From Actinacidiphila acidipaludis (GTDB lineage: Bacteria; Actinomycetota; Actinomycetes; Streptomycetales; Streptomycetaceae): 64,000 bases of DNA. The stretch covers positions 1-64,000 of the forward strand of contig NZ_JAINZZ010000034.1 of NCBI RefSeq assembly GCF_019890725.1, given 5' to 3'. Position 1 is the stretch's first letter, and every line of letters starts with the position of its first letter. Positions 33,554 to 42,355 of this stretch are shown in pieces. The notes beneath the pieces were generated by a model. It was not told the DNA's origin. It saw nothing but the letters and a program-made list of their open reading frames with translations, and made no database searches. The translations under genes and the position numbers were made by a program.

Positions 33554-34645
33554 TCAGCGGGTGCCGACGGCGGCGCGGACGGCCCTGCGGGCGAGCCCGC
33601 AGTCGTCGTGCAGCCGGCGGAGCAGCAGGCGCTGTTCCTCGCCCGCCTCGGCGGCGCCCGGGACGACGGGCCCGGTCGCGCGCATGGTGCGCTGCACGGC
33701 CGTCTCGTAGGTGCGGATCTCCCGGGTGAGCACCAGCATCAGGTTGACCAGGAAGGCGTCCCGGGCGGTCGGCCCGGCCGCCTGCGCCTGCTGGCTGATC
33801 TGCCGCCGCGCGGACGGGTCGTCGCCGAGCACCGACCACAGGACCGCCAGGTCGTACCCGGGCAGGTACCAGCCCGCGTGCTCCCAGTCCACCAGCGAGG
33901 GACCCGCCGGCGACAGCAGCACGTTGGACAGCAGCGCGTCGCCGTGGCAGAACTGCCCCTGCACATGGGCCAGTCCGTGCAGCAGCTTCTGCAGGTCGCC
34001 CATGTCCCGGTCGGTCAGCAGGCCGAGCTCGTGGTAGCGGTTGATGCGCGACGGATAGTCGATCGGCGCGTCGAAGGCGCCGGCCGGCGGCCGCCACGTG
34101 CCGATCCGCGTGTACGCCTGCAGGGCCGCGCGCACGTCCCCGCGGGTGGGGGCCTGCGACGGGTGGCGCTGCGGGGTGACCACGCGTCCGGGCATGCGCT
34201 CCATCACCAGGACGCAGCTCTCGGGGTCGGCGGCGATGAGCCGTGGCACCCGGACCGGCGGACGGTGCCGGACGAAGGTGCGGTAGGCCGCTATTTCGTG
34301 GCGGAAACGTTCCGCCCAAGCGGGTGACTGGTCCAGCAGGCATTTGGCGACCGCCGGGGCCCGCCCGGAGGTGCCGATCAGCAGCGCGGTCCTGCCGCCG
34401 CGCCGCAGCAGCTGCACGGGGGCGAACTCGGGGCAGATCCGCTGCACCGCGGCGACCGCGGTGCGCAGCTGGGCCCCCTGCGGACCGGTCAAGTCGAGTC
34501 TCCCGCTGAGCGGATGGGAGCCGGCGGCCGCGGTCCGCCGGACGGCGGTGACGGTGCGCCGTGGCGGCTGCCGGAGGGCCGGTTCCCCGACGGCGGGGAA
34601 CGCGGGCCGGGGCGGTGCGGACACGGAGGACGATGCCGAATACAT
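33554..34645 (-). CDS. Aminoglycoside phosphotransferase (APH) family kinase
   Basis: A 363-residue protein-kinase-like small-molecule kinase. After a Pro/Ala-rich N-terminus (about 1-50) come the ATP-binding lobe (VQLLRRGGRTALLIGTSGRAPAVAKCLLD, Lys as the beta3 lysine) and the catalytic loop FCHGDALLSNVLL (HGDxxxxN), then metal-binding LVDWEHAGWYLPGYDLA (DW/DxE) . ATG 34645 was chosen for the plausible N-terminus MYSASSSV; no good RBS is seen. Divergent from nsdA. Substrate unknown; resistance is only one possibility. Confidence 0.82.
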   Translation of the reverse strand: MYSASSSVSAPPRPAFPAVGEPALRQPPRRTVTAVRRTAAAGSHPLSGRLDLTGPQGAQLRTAVAAVQRICPEFAPVQLLRRGGRTALLIGTSGRAPAVAKCLLDQSPAWAERFRHEIAAYRTFVRHRPPVRVPRLIAADPESCVLVMERMPGRVVTPQRHPSQAPTRGDVRAALQAYTRIGTWRPPAGAFDAPIDYPSRINRYHELGLLTDRDMGDLQKLLHGLAHVQGQFCHGDALLSNVLLSPAGPSLVDWEHAGWYLPGYDLAVLWSVLGDDPSARRQISQQAQAAGPTARDAFLVNLMLVLTREIRTYETAVQRTMRATGPVVPGAAEAGEEQRLLLRRLHDDCGLARRAVRAAVGTR

Positions 34646-34874
34646 GATGAGGAAGCAGATCCCTTCGTGTGCCTGCGTGCTCGGGGACGCCACTCCCGAC
34701 CCGGGACCGCACCCTGGGGAATGCGGTTCCGGAGGCGGGGTGGCGCGTTCCTACCTGACACCCGCGCGCGGGTGGCAGACCATCTGGCGGACCCTGGCGA
34801 ACCCTGGCGAATAGTCGCGCGGCGATTGTCGGGGGGAATAGTGTCAACGGTGCCGAGGAACCTGGGGGCTTGAC

Positions 34875-36380
34875 GTGGACAACGAAGCGAACACGGCCAA
34901 CACCCGGCTCGCGGACCTGTTCGGCCTCACCGGCTGGTCCAAAGGCGAACTCGCACGGCTGGTCAACCGGCAGGCGGCGGCCATGGGCCACCCCCAGCTG
35001 GCGACCGACACCTCGCGGGTGCGCCGGTGGATCGACACCGGTGAGTCGCCGCGCGAGCCCGTGCCGAGGGTGCTGGCGGCGTTGTTCACCGAGCGTCTCG
35101 GCCGTGTCGTGACCATCGAGGATCTCGGGTTCGACCGGCGCCGGCAGACAGGGAGAAAACCGACCGGAGACGGCCTGCCGTGGCCGCCGGAACGAACCGC
35201 CGCGGTCCTCACCGAATTCACGGGAATGGACCTCATGCTCAACCGACGCGGTCTGGTGGGCGCGGGCGCCGCGCTCGCCTCCGGCACCGTACTCAGCACA
35301 GCCATGTACGACTGGCTCCACACCGACCCCGCCCTGGCGGCCGACGCACCGGCGGTCGACGATCCGCTGCACGCCGCCCCCGCCGCCTACGACCGCTACG
35401 AGGCGGCCCCCGTCGGCTCCCAGGAGATCGAGTCGCTGGAGCGCTCCGTCGAGGTGTTCCGCGCCTGGGACGCCTCGCGCGGCGGAGGGCTGCAGCGCAA
35501 GGCCGTCGTCGGCCAGCTCAACGAGGTGGGCGGGATGCTCTCCTACCGCCATCCGCCGCACCTGCAGCGCCGGTTGTGGGGGGTGGCCGCCAACCTCGCG
35601 GTGCTGGCCGGCTGGATGTCCCACGACGTGGGCCTGGAACCCACCGCCCAGAAGTACTTCGTCATCGCCGCGCACGCCGCGCGCGAGGGCGGCGACCGGC
35701 CGCGGGCCGGCGAGGCGCTGTCCCGGGCGGCCCGGCAGATGGTGCACCTGGGCCGGCCCGACGAGGCGCTGGACCTGATGAAGCTGGCCTCGTCCGGCTC
35801 CGGCGAGGACACCCTGCCGCGCACCCGGGCGATGCTGCACACCATCGAGGCGTGGGCGCAGGCGTCCCTGGGCCACGGCCAGGCGATGCGGCGCACCCTC
35901 GGCGAGGCCGAGGAGCTCTTCGTCTCCGACCGGGACGACGTGGCGCAGCCGAGCTGGATGCAGAACTTCGACGCGGCCGACCTGCACGGCATGGAGGCCC
36001 TGGCGTACCGCACCCTGGCCGAGCACGACCCGGGGGCGGCGGTGCACGCCCAGCGCCACGCGAAGGAGGCCATCAGGCTCCGCGGCGGCGGGCACGAGCG
36101 GTCGATGATCTTCGACTACCTCTCGCTCGCCTCCGCCTGCTTCATCGCCGACGACCCCGAACAGGCGGACACCTACGCGCGGTTGGCGCTGCTGACGATC
36201 GGTCAGACCTCCTCGCACCGCACCTGGGACCGGCTGCGCGAGATGTACCGTCTCACCGCCCGGTACGCCGACCACCCGGGTATTCAGGACCTGCGCCAGG
36301 AGATCGAGACCGCGCTGCCGACGAAGCGGGGCAAGGGCCGGGCGGGGAGCGGTGGGGGCGAGGGCCGGATCCCGGTGTGA
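34875..36380 (+). CDS. nsdA: NsdA, negative regulator of Streptomyces differentiation
   Basis: A 501-residue regulator matching NsdA of S. coelicolor in length and sequence: an Xre-like N-terminal segment (TRLADLFGLTGWSKGELARLVNRQAAAMGHPQ...RVRRWIDTGE), the FTGMDLMLNRRGLVGAGAAL linker and a TPR-rich C-terminal two-thirds (for example GLQRKAVVGQLNEVGGMLSYRHP and GDRPRAGEALSRAARQMVHLGRPDEALDLMKLA). NsdA is known to repress antibiotic production and aerial mycelium formation when active. GTG 34875 has GAGG/GGGGG upstream. Conserved, so likely functional here. Confidence 0.95.
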   Translation: MDNEANTANTRLADLFGLTGWSKGELARLVNRQAAAMGHPQLATDTSRVRRWIDTGESPREPVPRVLAALFTERLGRVVTIEDLGFDRRRQTGRKPTGDGLPWPPERTAAVLTEFTGMDLMLNRRGLVGAGAALASGTVLSTAMYDWLHTDPALAADAPAVDDPLHAAPAAYDRYEAAPVGSQEIESLERSVEVFRAWDASRGGGLQRKAVVGQLNEVGGMLSYRHPPHLQRRLWGVAANLAVLAGWMSHDVGLEPTAQKYFVIAAHAAREGGDRPRAGEALSRAARQMVHLGRPDEALDLMKLASSGSGEDTLPRTRAMLHTIEAWAQASLGHGQAMRRTLGEAEELFVSDRDDVAQPSWMQNFDAADLHGMEALAYRTLAEHDPGAAVHAQRHAKEAIRLRGGGHERSMIFDYLSLASACFIADDPEQADTYARLALLTIGQTSSHRTWDRLREMYRLTARYADHPGIQDLRQEIETALPTKRGKGRAGSGGGEGRIPV

Positions 36381-36382
36381 GG

Positions 36383-36398
36383 GGCCCGCGAGCGGGCC
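36383..36398 (+). terminator. Hairpin after nsdA
   Basis: GGCCCG-CGAG-CGGGCC begins two bases after the nsdA stop codon. Confidence 0.45.
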
Positions 36399-36433
36399 GG
36401 CCTGACGCCGAACGGGCCGGACACCTCGCCTCG

Positions 36434-36462
36434 CCGGCCGCTCACCACCGGTGACCGGCCGG
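36434..36462. terminator. Hairpin in the nsdA / SpoIIE convergent gap
   Basis: Two 13-nt arms (36434-36446, 36450-36462) with one mismatch and a 3-nt loop between convergent genes. Confidence 0.5.
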
Positions 36463-36555
36463 GCTTCCCCCCACCGCCCGCCCGCCGTCGCCCGGACACG
36501 ACCGGAAGGTGCCGGCGGCCGCCCCGGGGATCGGGCCGACGGCCGCCCGCGCCGG

Positions 36556-38004
36556 TCAGCTGATCCGGGCGACCAGTACGCAGGCGTCATCCTCGCGCTC
36601 CGGTACGCCGAACTCCTCGGCCACCATGCGCATGCAGTCCTGCGCGGACCGGGCCCCGGCGAACTGCGGCGCCATGGCGAGCAGGCGGTGGACGTCGTCG
36701 TCGTCGCCGGGGCCCGGAGGGCGCCGCGGCACCAGGCCGTCGGTGTGTAGGACCAGCAGGTCGCCGGCCGCCAGTTGCTCGCTCGCCTGGGCGTAGGACG
36801 CGCCGGTGGTGGCGCCGAGCAGCACGCCCTCCGGCGGCGCCAGCCGGCGCCCCGTCCCGCCGCGGAACAGCAGCGGGGAGGGGTGCCCGGCCTGCGACCA
36901 GTTGAGCACCCGGCTGCGCGGGTCGTAGCGGCAGCACAGCGCGCTGCCCAGGGCGGGCTGCGGGGAGGTGTCCAGCAGTTCGTTGAGCCAGCCCATCAGC
37001 GGGCCGGGCTGCAGACCGGCGACGGCCATACCGCGCAGCGCGCCCAGCAGCATCGCCATGCCGGAGGTGGCGGCGACCCCGTGCCCGGTGAGGTCGCCGA
37101 CCGTCAGTAAGGTCGCGCCGTCCGGCAGCTGCATCGCGTCGTACCAGTCGCCGCCGATCAGGCCGCTGGTCGCGGACGGCAGGTAGTGTGCCGCCAGGTC
37201 CATGGTCACGGGCCCACCGTCCTGCGGGAACTGCAGGGTGCCGCGCCACGGGGGCAGCACGGCCTCCTGCAGCTCGACCGCCAGCCGGCGCTCGGTCTGG
37301 GCGATCTGCCGCTGGCGCTCCAGGGAGTCACGGGTCTCCCGCAGCGTCCGCTGGCTGCGGCGCAGATCGCTGACGTCACGGACCACCGCCCACATGGAGA
37401 CGGCGCCTCCGTCGGCGCCGAGCACCGGCTCGCCCACCATGTGCACCGTGCGCACCGAACCGTCGGCCCGCACGATGCGGAACTCCCCGTCGATCGACCG
37501 GCCGTCGACCAGGCAGCCGGTCACCATCTCGGTCAGCAACTGCTGGTCCTCGGAGAACAGCCACGACGGCAGCTCGTCCAGGGTCAGCGGGCCGTCCTCG
37601 GGGGAGCGGCCGAAGATCCGGTAGAGCTCGTCCGACCACTGCACGTCGTCGGTGAGCAGATCCCACTCGGCGCTGCCCGCCCGGCCCAGCCGGCCGATCG
37701 TGGCGGCGTCCGGCACGCGGCTCTGCGCCGGGATGTCGAGGAGCAGGTCGTCGGCCCGGCCGTCCAGCTCGAAGCCGTCCTTGAGCTGCCCGAGGTGGCT
37801 GTCGAGGTCGTCGAGCTGGTGCACGGCGAGGTCGCACAGCGCGCGCTGCCAGCGCTGCTGCGGGTCCTCGGCGGGCGCGCCGCCGTCCCGCAGGACCGCG
37901 TCGACGCGCGTCCTGAGCTGGCGCGCCTGGGAGATCAGCGCGTCCACGGCGCCGGGATCCGGCGGCTGAGCTGCGGTGTGATCCGCGTGCGTAGGGGACG
38001 GCAT
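36556..38004 (-). CDS. PAS domain / SpoIIE (PP2C-type) phosphatase
   Basis: A cytosolic 482-residue signalling protein. An N-terminal helical region (1-80) precedes a PAS domain (about 85-210: WSDELYRIFGRSPEDG, GEFRIVRADGSVRTVHMVGEPV). Linked by a helical segment is a PP2C_SIG phosphatase domain (about 245-480) with GGDWYDAMQLPDGATLLTVGDLTGHGVAA (metal-binding Asp residues), WSQAGHPSPLL and REDDACVLVARI. Such proteins dephosphorylate anti-anti-sigma factors (Rsb-type). ATG 38004 has CGGAG upstream. Its partner is not in the window. Confidence 0.9.
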   Translation of the reverse strand: MPSPTHADHTAAQPPDPGAVDALISQARQLRTRVDAVLRDGGAPAEDPQQRWQRALCDLAVHQLDDLDSHLGQLKDGFELDGRADDLLLDIPAQSRVPDAATIGRLGRAGSAEWDLLTDDVQWSDELYRIFGRSPEDGPLTLDELPSWLFSEDQQLLTEMVTGCLVDGRSIDGEFRIVRADGSVRTVHMVGEPVLGADGGAVSMWAVVRDVSDLRRSQRTLRETRDSLERQRQIAQTERRLAVELQEAVLPPWRGTLQFPQDGGPVTMDLAAHYLPSATSGLIGGDWYDAMQLPDGATLLTVGDLTGHGVAATSGMAMLLGALRGMAVAGLQPGPLMGWLNELLDTSPQPALGSALCCRYDPRSRVLNWSQAGHPSPLLFRGGTGRRLAPPEGVLLGATTGASYAQASEQLAAGDLLVLHTDGLVPRRPPGPGDDDDVHRLLAMAPQFAGARSAQDCMRMVAEEFGVPEREDDACVLVARIS

Positions 38005-38468
38005 GACGCACTCCGAACGTGTCTGCTGGCAGGCGCAGAAGCGTCCGCGAGCGGCTTCGTGGACGCAATGGACCGGTAACGACTGTTGCACAGTGAGCGA
38101 TGGGCCGTAAGGGTTTCTGCGATACCCGATCCGGTGGTGCTTTCGGCATATGCCCGCTGCCCGCTCCGTCCGTGTGGACCTTCGGACACCTGTACGTCAC
38201 CGGGTGTCCCGGCATGTGCCACCCGCCGCCACCCCCGGCGGGCCGTCGCTCCCGGCGGCCCGCGCACCCCGCCCCGCCCCTGGTTGTGGGCTTCCGCCAA
38301 CCGGACGGGAGCGACATCGAGCGCCCGAATCGGTAGGCTTCGGCCGCCCGTCCCCACGGAATCCCCCGCTCCAGCCAGGCATGGACCGCCCGGTGGCCGG
38401 TAAGGATGCCGGGCACCGGCAGCGGAAATCCCGTTGCCATGGAATCCCCCGCACCGGATGCTGACCTC
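38005..38468. promoter_or_regulatory. Long divergent intergenic region
   Basis: Between the SpoIIE and HEAT-repeat genes. It contains a perfect palindrome ACTGT-TGC-ACAGT (38082-38094), an 8-bp inverted repeat GCGGGCCG / CGGCCCGC with 10-nt spacer (38238-38263), and TAGGCT (38334-38339), which could be a -10 for the rightward gene with a long leader. No gene with convincing content is seen; ORFs here are shadows. Confidence 0.45.
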
Positions 38469-39938
38469 ATGTTCGACCCAGACATAGCGCCCAGCGGCAC
38501 CCTTCTCGGCCTCCTCCAGCGAGGACGCGGGGACGGGCCCCTGCATGCCCTGGCGGCCGAGCGGGCAGAGGCCCTCGCCGCCCTGGAGCAGTGCGTGCTG
38601 CGCGACCCCCGGCTCGACTGGCGGGTCGAGTCGCGCTCCTTGTACTACGCGCGCCTGTACTCGGACCTCGAAGGGCCGCTCGACGGGATCGAACACCACC
38701 TCTTCCACCCCGACGACCTGATCGCCCCGGACGAGCACCGCTGCGGCCTGGCCCTGTCCGTCCTGGGGCACCTGGCGGGCTACGGCCGCCGCGACGCGCT
38801 GCGGCTGCTGCGCCGCTACGCCGCGACCGGCGGCTGCTGGGAGTGGGCCCTGGACGAACTGGCCCTCCGCGACGACGAGGCCGGGCTGCGCGCCCTGGGC
38901 CCCGCCGTGGTCGGCCGCTTCCCGCTGAGCACCGAGGGCGACGCGGACCTGGCCCGCGCCGTCCGCGAGGCCTACGAACCCCGTCCCTGGCAGCTCTGGG
39001 CCGAGGACACCGCGCACCCCGAGACCGCCGAACGCGTCCGCAAGGCCGCGGAACAGGTGTCCTTCGACCGCTGGCAGCGCCAGATGCGGCCCGCGGGACC
39101 CACGCCCGGCTGGAGCGTCGCCGCGGTACTGGAATGGGCGCAGGACGGCCTGGCCGCCTATCCCGCCGTCGAACGCGACCAGCCCGCCGCCCGCTGCCTG
39201 GCCGCCGTCGCCGGACCCGAGGACCGCCCCGCACTCGTGGACGCCGCCCGGCGCGGCCCGTCCGCCGCCCGGGCCGCCGCGCTGCGCCACCTCACCGACC
39301 GCCGCGACCCCGACCGGCTCGACCTCATCGAGGCCGCCGCCGGGGACCCCGACGAACGGGTGGCCCGCGCCGCCCTGGAGTCCTTCGAGCGGCTGCGTGA
39401 CGAGGCGGCGCTCGCCCGCGCCCGCTCCTGGGTGCTGCGCGCCGACGCCCTCGGCGCGGCCGCCGCCCGCACCCTCGCCCGGCACGGCGGCCCCCAGGAC
39501 GCCGACCTGGTGCTGGCCGCCCTGCGCCGCACCGTGCAGACCGGCGGCGCCGACGCCGAGGGGCTCGACGCCCTCGTGGAGGGCGTCGGCCGGCTCGCCG
39601 AGGGCGCCGCCGGCGAGGACGGCGCCGAAGGCCGGCTGACCGCCTGCCGCGCCGCGCCCGTACTGCGGCACGTCTACCGCGAGACGTCCTCGTCCCAGTT
39701 GCGCGGCCTCACCGCCCAGGCACTGGCCGCGGCCGACCCCGGTTTCGCCGCGGGCTTCGCCGTCGAGTGCCTGTGGGACTGCGAGGAGGCCACCCGCGAA
39801 CTCGCCGCGCACCGCGCCGCGTCGGGCGACGTCCGGGTGCTGACGCAACTGCGCCGCCTGGCCGCCGACCCCGCCGAGGAGGCCGAGGTGCAGACCGCCG
39901 TCCGCGGCCGCCTGAGTTCCGGCGGTTCCGCCAGGTGA
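38469..39938 (+). CDS. HEAT-repeat protein
   Basis: Conserved Streptomyces protein of about 489 residues built of Ala/Leu/Arg-rich helical pairs: GYGRRDALRLLRRYAATGGCWEWALDELALRDDEAGLRALGP, then several HEAT-like units (about 240-490) such as DRPALVDAARRGPSAARAAALRHLTD and PDRLDLIEAAAGDPDERVARAALESFERL. Start at the Met of MFDPDIAPSGTLL, the conserved-looking N-terminus; in-frame ATGs at 38439 and 38406 are alternatives. GATGCT 6 nt before 38469 would fit leaderless initiation. It likely acts as a protein-interaction scaffold, role unknown. Confidence 0.8.
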   Translation: MFDPDIAPSGTLLGLLQRGRGDGPLHALAAERAEALAALEQCVLRDPRLDWRVESRSLYYARLYSDLEGPLDGIEHHLFHPDDLIAPDEHRCGLALSVLGHLAGYGRRDALRLLRRYAATGGCWEWALDELALRDDEAGLRALGPAVVGRFPLSTEGDADLARAVREAYEPRPWQLWAEDTAHPETAERVRKAAEQVSFDRWQRQMRPAGPTPGWSVAAVLEWAQDGLAAYPAVERDQPAARCLAAVAGPEDRPALVDAARRGPSAARAAALRHLTDRRDPDRLDLIEAAAGDPDERVARAALESFERLRDEAALARARSWVLRADALGAAAARTLARHGGPQDADLVLAALRRTVQTGGADAEGLDALVEGVGRLAEGAAGEDGAEGRLTACRAAPVLRHVYRETSSSQLRGLTAQALAAADPGFAAGFAVECLWDCEEATRELAAHRAASGDVRVLTQLRRLAADPAEEAEVQTAVRGRLSSGGSAR

Positions 39939-39962
39939 GCCGCGACGCGAGCCCCGGGGCGA

Positions 39963-40032
39963 ACCGGGAGTTCTAACGCTCACGGGCCGTTCCCCTTCGG
40001 GAAAGATCCACGTGGCCCTGTCAACTCCCGGT
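39963..40032. other. Structured inverted repeat with nested hairpin before the GT operon
   Basis: A perfect 10-bp repeat ACCGGGAGTT (39963-39972) / AACTCCCGGT (40023-40032) encloses 50 nt that can itself fold, including TTCCC-CTTC-GGGAA and partly complementary ACGGGCC / GGCCCTGT. It ends 17 bp before the first glycosyltransferase start. Could be the HEAT gene's terminator, or an RNA leader. Confidence 0.45.
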
Positions 40033-40049
40033 CCGGCGACAACCACCGT

Positions 40050-41171
40050 ATGAGAGTCGCCATCGTCACGGAGTCCTTCCCCCCGGACGTCAACGGAGTG
40101 GCCCACTGCGCCCTGCGCACGGCCGAGCACCTCGTCCGGCGGGGGCACGAACCGCTCGTCGTCGCCCCCGCCGGCCCGCACGACACCGACCCCGCGCAGG
40201 ACCCCTGCCCGGTCGTCCGGGTCCCGTCCCTCCCGCTGCCGGGCTATCCGCAGGTGCGGGTCGCGCTCCCCGGCCGCCGCACCGCAGCCGCGATCGCCGC
40301 CCACCGCACCGAACTGGTCCACCTGGCAAGCCCGTTCGTGCTCGGGGTGCGCGGCCTGGCCGCCGCCACGCGGCTGCGGATCCCCGCCGTCGCCGTCTAC
40401 CAGACCGACCTGGCCGGCTACGCCCGCACCTACCTCAACGCCGGGGAGGCCGCCGCCTGGCGGCGCATCCGCGGCGTGCACGCGGCAGCCGCCCGCACCC
40501 TCGCGCCCTCCAGCGCCTCCGTCACCGCCCTCACCGGCCAGGGCGTGCCCCGGGTCTTCCTGTGGCCGCGCGGCGTCGACTCCGTGCGCTTCCACCCCGC
40601 GCACCGCGACCAGGCGCTGCGCCGCGAACTCGCGCCGCGCGGCGAGCTCATCGTCGGCTACGTCGGCCGGCTGGCCGCCGAGAAGCACGTCGAGACCCTC
40701 GCCGCGACCTGCGCGCTGCCCGGGGTGCGGGTGGTCGTCGTCGGCGACGGCCCGAGCGCCCCCGGACTGCGGGCCGCCCTGCCCGGCGCGGTCTTCCTCG
40801 GCCGCCGCACCGGGGACGATCTCGCGCGCGTCTACGCGTCGCTGGACGTGTTCTGCCACACCGGCCCCTTCGAGACCTTCTGCCAGACGGTGCAGGAGGC
40901 CATGGCCAGCGGAGTGCCCGTCGTCGCCCCGGCGGCCGGCGGCCCGCTCGACCTCGTCGACCACGGCCGCACCGGACTGCTGGTGCCCCCGCTCGACGGA
41001 ACCGCCCTGCGCGACGCGGTCCGGCTGCTGCACCACGATCCCCGGCTGCGGGTGCGCTACGCCACCGCGGCGCGCGCCGCGGTGGCCGACCGTACCTGGG
41101 AGTCCGTCGGCGACCAGCTCCTCGACCACTACTCCGCGGTCCTCGGCGAGCGCGCGGCGGCCGTGGCATGA
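40050..41171 (+). CDS. GT4 glycosyltransferase, MgtA-like mannosyltransferase family
   Basis: Cytosolic GT-B fold enzyme of 373 residues. N-terminal VAIVTESFPPDVNGVAHCALRTAEHLVRRGHEPLVVAPAG (acceptor-side Rossmann with the GVxxxxxxTxxxL motif), then YQTDLAGYA, RGVDSVRFHP, EKHVETL, VVGDGPS and the sugar-nucleotide E-x7-E motif in TGPFETFCQTVQEAMASGVPVVAP. The pattern resembles GDP-mannose-dependent MgtA/PimB'-type enzymes, so phosphatidylinositol mannoside or glycolipid synthesis is plausible. Stop overlaps the next gene start (ATGA). Confidence 0.88.
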   Translation: MRVAIVTESFPPDVNGVAHCALRTAEHLVRRGHEPLVVAPAGPHDTDPAQDPCPVVRVPSLPLPGYPQVRVALPGRRTAAAIAAHRTELVHLASPFVLGVRGLAAATRLRIPAVAVYQTDLAGYARTYLNAGEAAAWRRIRGVHAAAARTLAPSSASVTALTGQGVPRVFLWPRGVDSVRFHPAHRDQALRRELAPRGELIVGYVGRLAAEKHVETLAATCALPGVRVVVVGDGPSAPGLRAALPGAVFLGRRTGDDLARVYASLDVFCHTGPFETFCQTVQEAMASGVPVVAPAAGGPLDLVDHGRTGLLVPPLDGTALRDAVRLLHHDPRLRVRYATAARAAVADRTWESVGDQLLDHYSAVLGERAAAVA

Positions 41172-42355
41172 ACGGCACCGAACTCCGCCCCCGCACGCCC
41201 GGGCAGGGCCTGCGCATCGTGCGCGTGGCCAACTTCGTCACCCCCGTCTCCGGTGGCCTGCGCACCGCCCTGCGCCACCTCGGCGAGGGGTACGCGGCCG
41301 CGGGACACGAGCCGGTGCTCGTCGTCCCGGGGCCGCGGGCCGCCGACGAACTCACCCCGCAGGGACGCGTCGTCACCCTGCCGGGCCCCGAGATCCCCGG
41401 CACCGGCGGCTACCGGCTGCTCGCCCGCCGCGCGCCCGTCGCGGCCCTGCTGGAGTCCCTCGCCCCCGACCGTCTCGAGGTCTCCGACCGCACCACCCTG
41501 CGCTGGACGGGGGAGTGGGCCCGCCGCCACCGGGTGCCGGCCGTCATGGTCTCCCACGAGAGCGCCGACGGCGTCCTCGGCACCTGGGGCCTGCCCCCGG
41601 CCGCCGCCCGCCGGGCCGCGGACGCCCTCAACCGCCGCACCGCGCACGCCTACACCAAGGTGCTGTGCACCACCGCCTGGGCCGCCGAGGAGTTCCGGCG
41701 CATCGGCGCCCGCAACGTGGTGCGGGCACCGCTGGGCGTCGACCTCGACGGCTGGCGGCCCGGCAGCCGCGACCCGCGGGTCCGCGCCCGGTACGCCCGC
41801 GACGGCCAGGTGCTGCTCGTGATGTGCTCGCGGCTCTCACCGGAGAAGAAACCGGAGACCGCGCTGGAGGTGCTCGCCCATCTGCGCGGCTCGGGGGTCG
41901 ACGCGGTGCTGGTGGTGGCCGGTGAGGGGCCGCTGCGCACGAGGCTGACCGGTCAGGCGCGCGCCGCCCGGCTGCCGGTGACCTTCCTCGGCCACGTCGC
42001 GACCCGCACCGAGCTGGCCGGGGTGCTGGCCTCCGCGGACGTCGCCCTGGCCCCGGGCCCCGTGGAGACCTTCGGGCTCGCCGCGCTGGAGGCGATGGCC
42101 TGCGGCACTCCGGTGGTGGTCAGCTCCCGGTCGGCGCTCCCGGACATCGTCGGACCGGCCGGCGCCGCCGCCCGCACCACCGAGGAGTACGCCGCGGCCG
42201 TGCGGCGGCTCGCCGACGTGCCCGAGGAGGTGCGGCGGGCCCGCGCCCGGGCCCGCGCCGAGCGGTTCACCTGGCCGGCCGCCGTCGACGCGTTCCTCGC
42301 CGCCCACGACGCGGCCCCGCTGCCGGCCGCGAGACCCGCGGAGCGGGCGCGATGA
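41168..42355 (+). CDS. GT4 glycosyltransferase, second of pair
   Basis: A 395-residue GT-B enzyme with the same architecture as its upstream neighbour: IVRVANFVTPVSGGLRTALRHLGEGYAAAGHEPVLVVPG, HESADGVLGTWG, RAPLGVDLDGWRPG, SRLSPEKKPETALEVLAHL (phosphate-binding) and the EX7E motif GPVETFGLAALEAMACGTPVVVSSRSALPDIVG. Start ATG overlaps the previous stop (ATGA). Likely the second sugar transfer to the same lipid or glycan. Confidence 0.88.
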   Translation: MNGTELRPRTPGQGLRIVRVANFVTPVSGGLRTALRHLGEGYAAAGHEPVLVVPGPRAADELTPQGRVVTLPGPEIPGTGGYRLLARRAPVAALLESLAPDRLEVSDRTTLRWTGEWARRHRVPAVMVSHESADGVLGTWGLPPAAARRAADALNRRTAHAYTKVLCTTAWAAEEFRRIGARNVVRAPLGVDLDGWRPGSRDPRVRARYARDGQVLLVMCSRLSPEKKPETALEVLAHLRGSGVDAVLVVAGEGPLRTRLTGQARAARLPVTFLGHVATRTELAGVLASADVALAPGPVETFGLAALEAMACGTPVVVSSRSALPDIVGPAGAAARTTEEYAAAVRRLADVPEEVRRARARARAERFTWPAAVDAFLAAHDAAPLPAARPAERAR

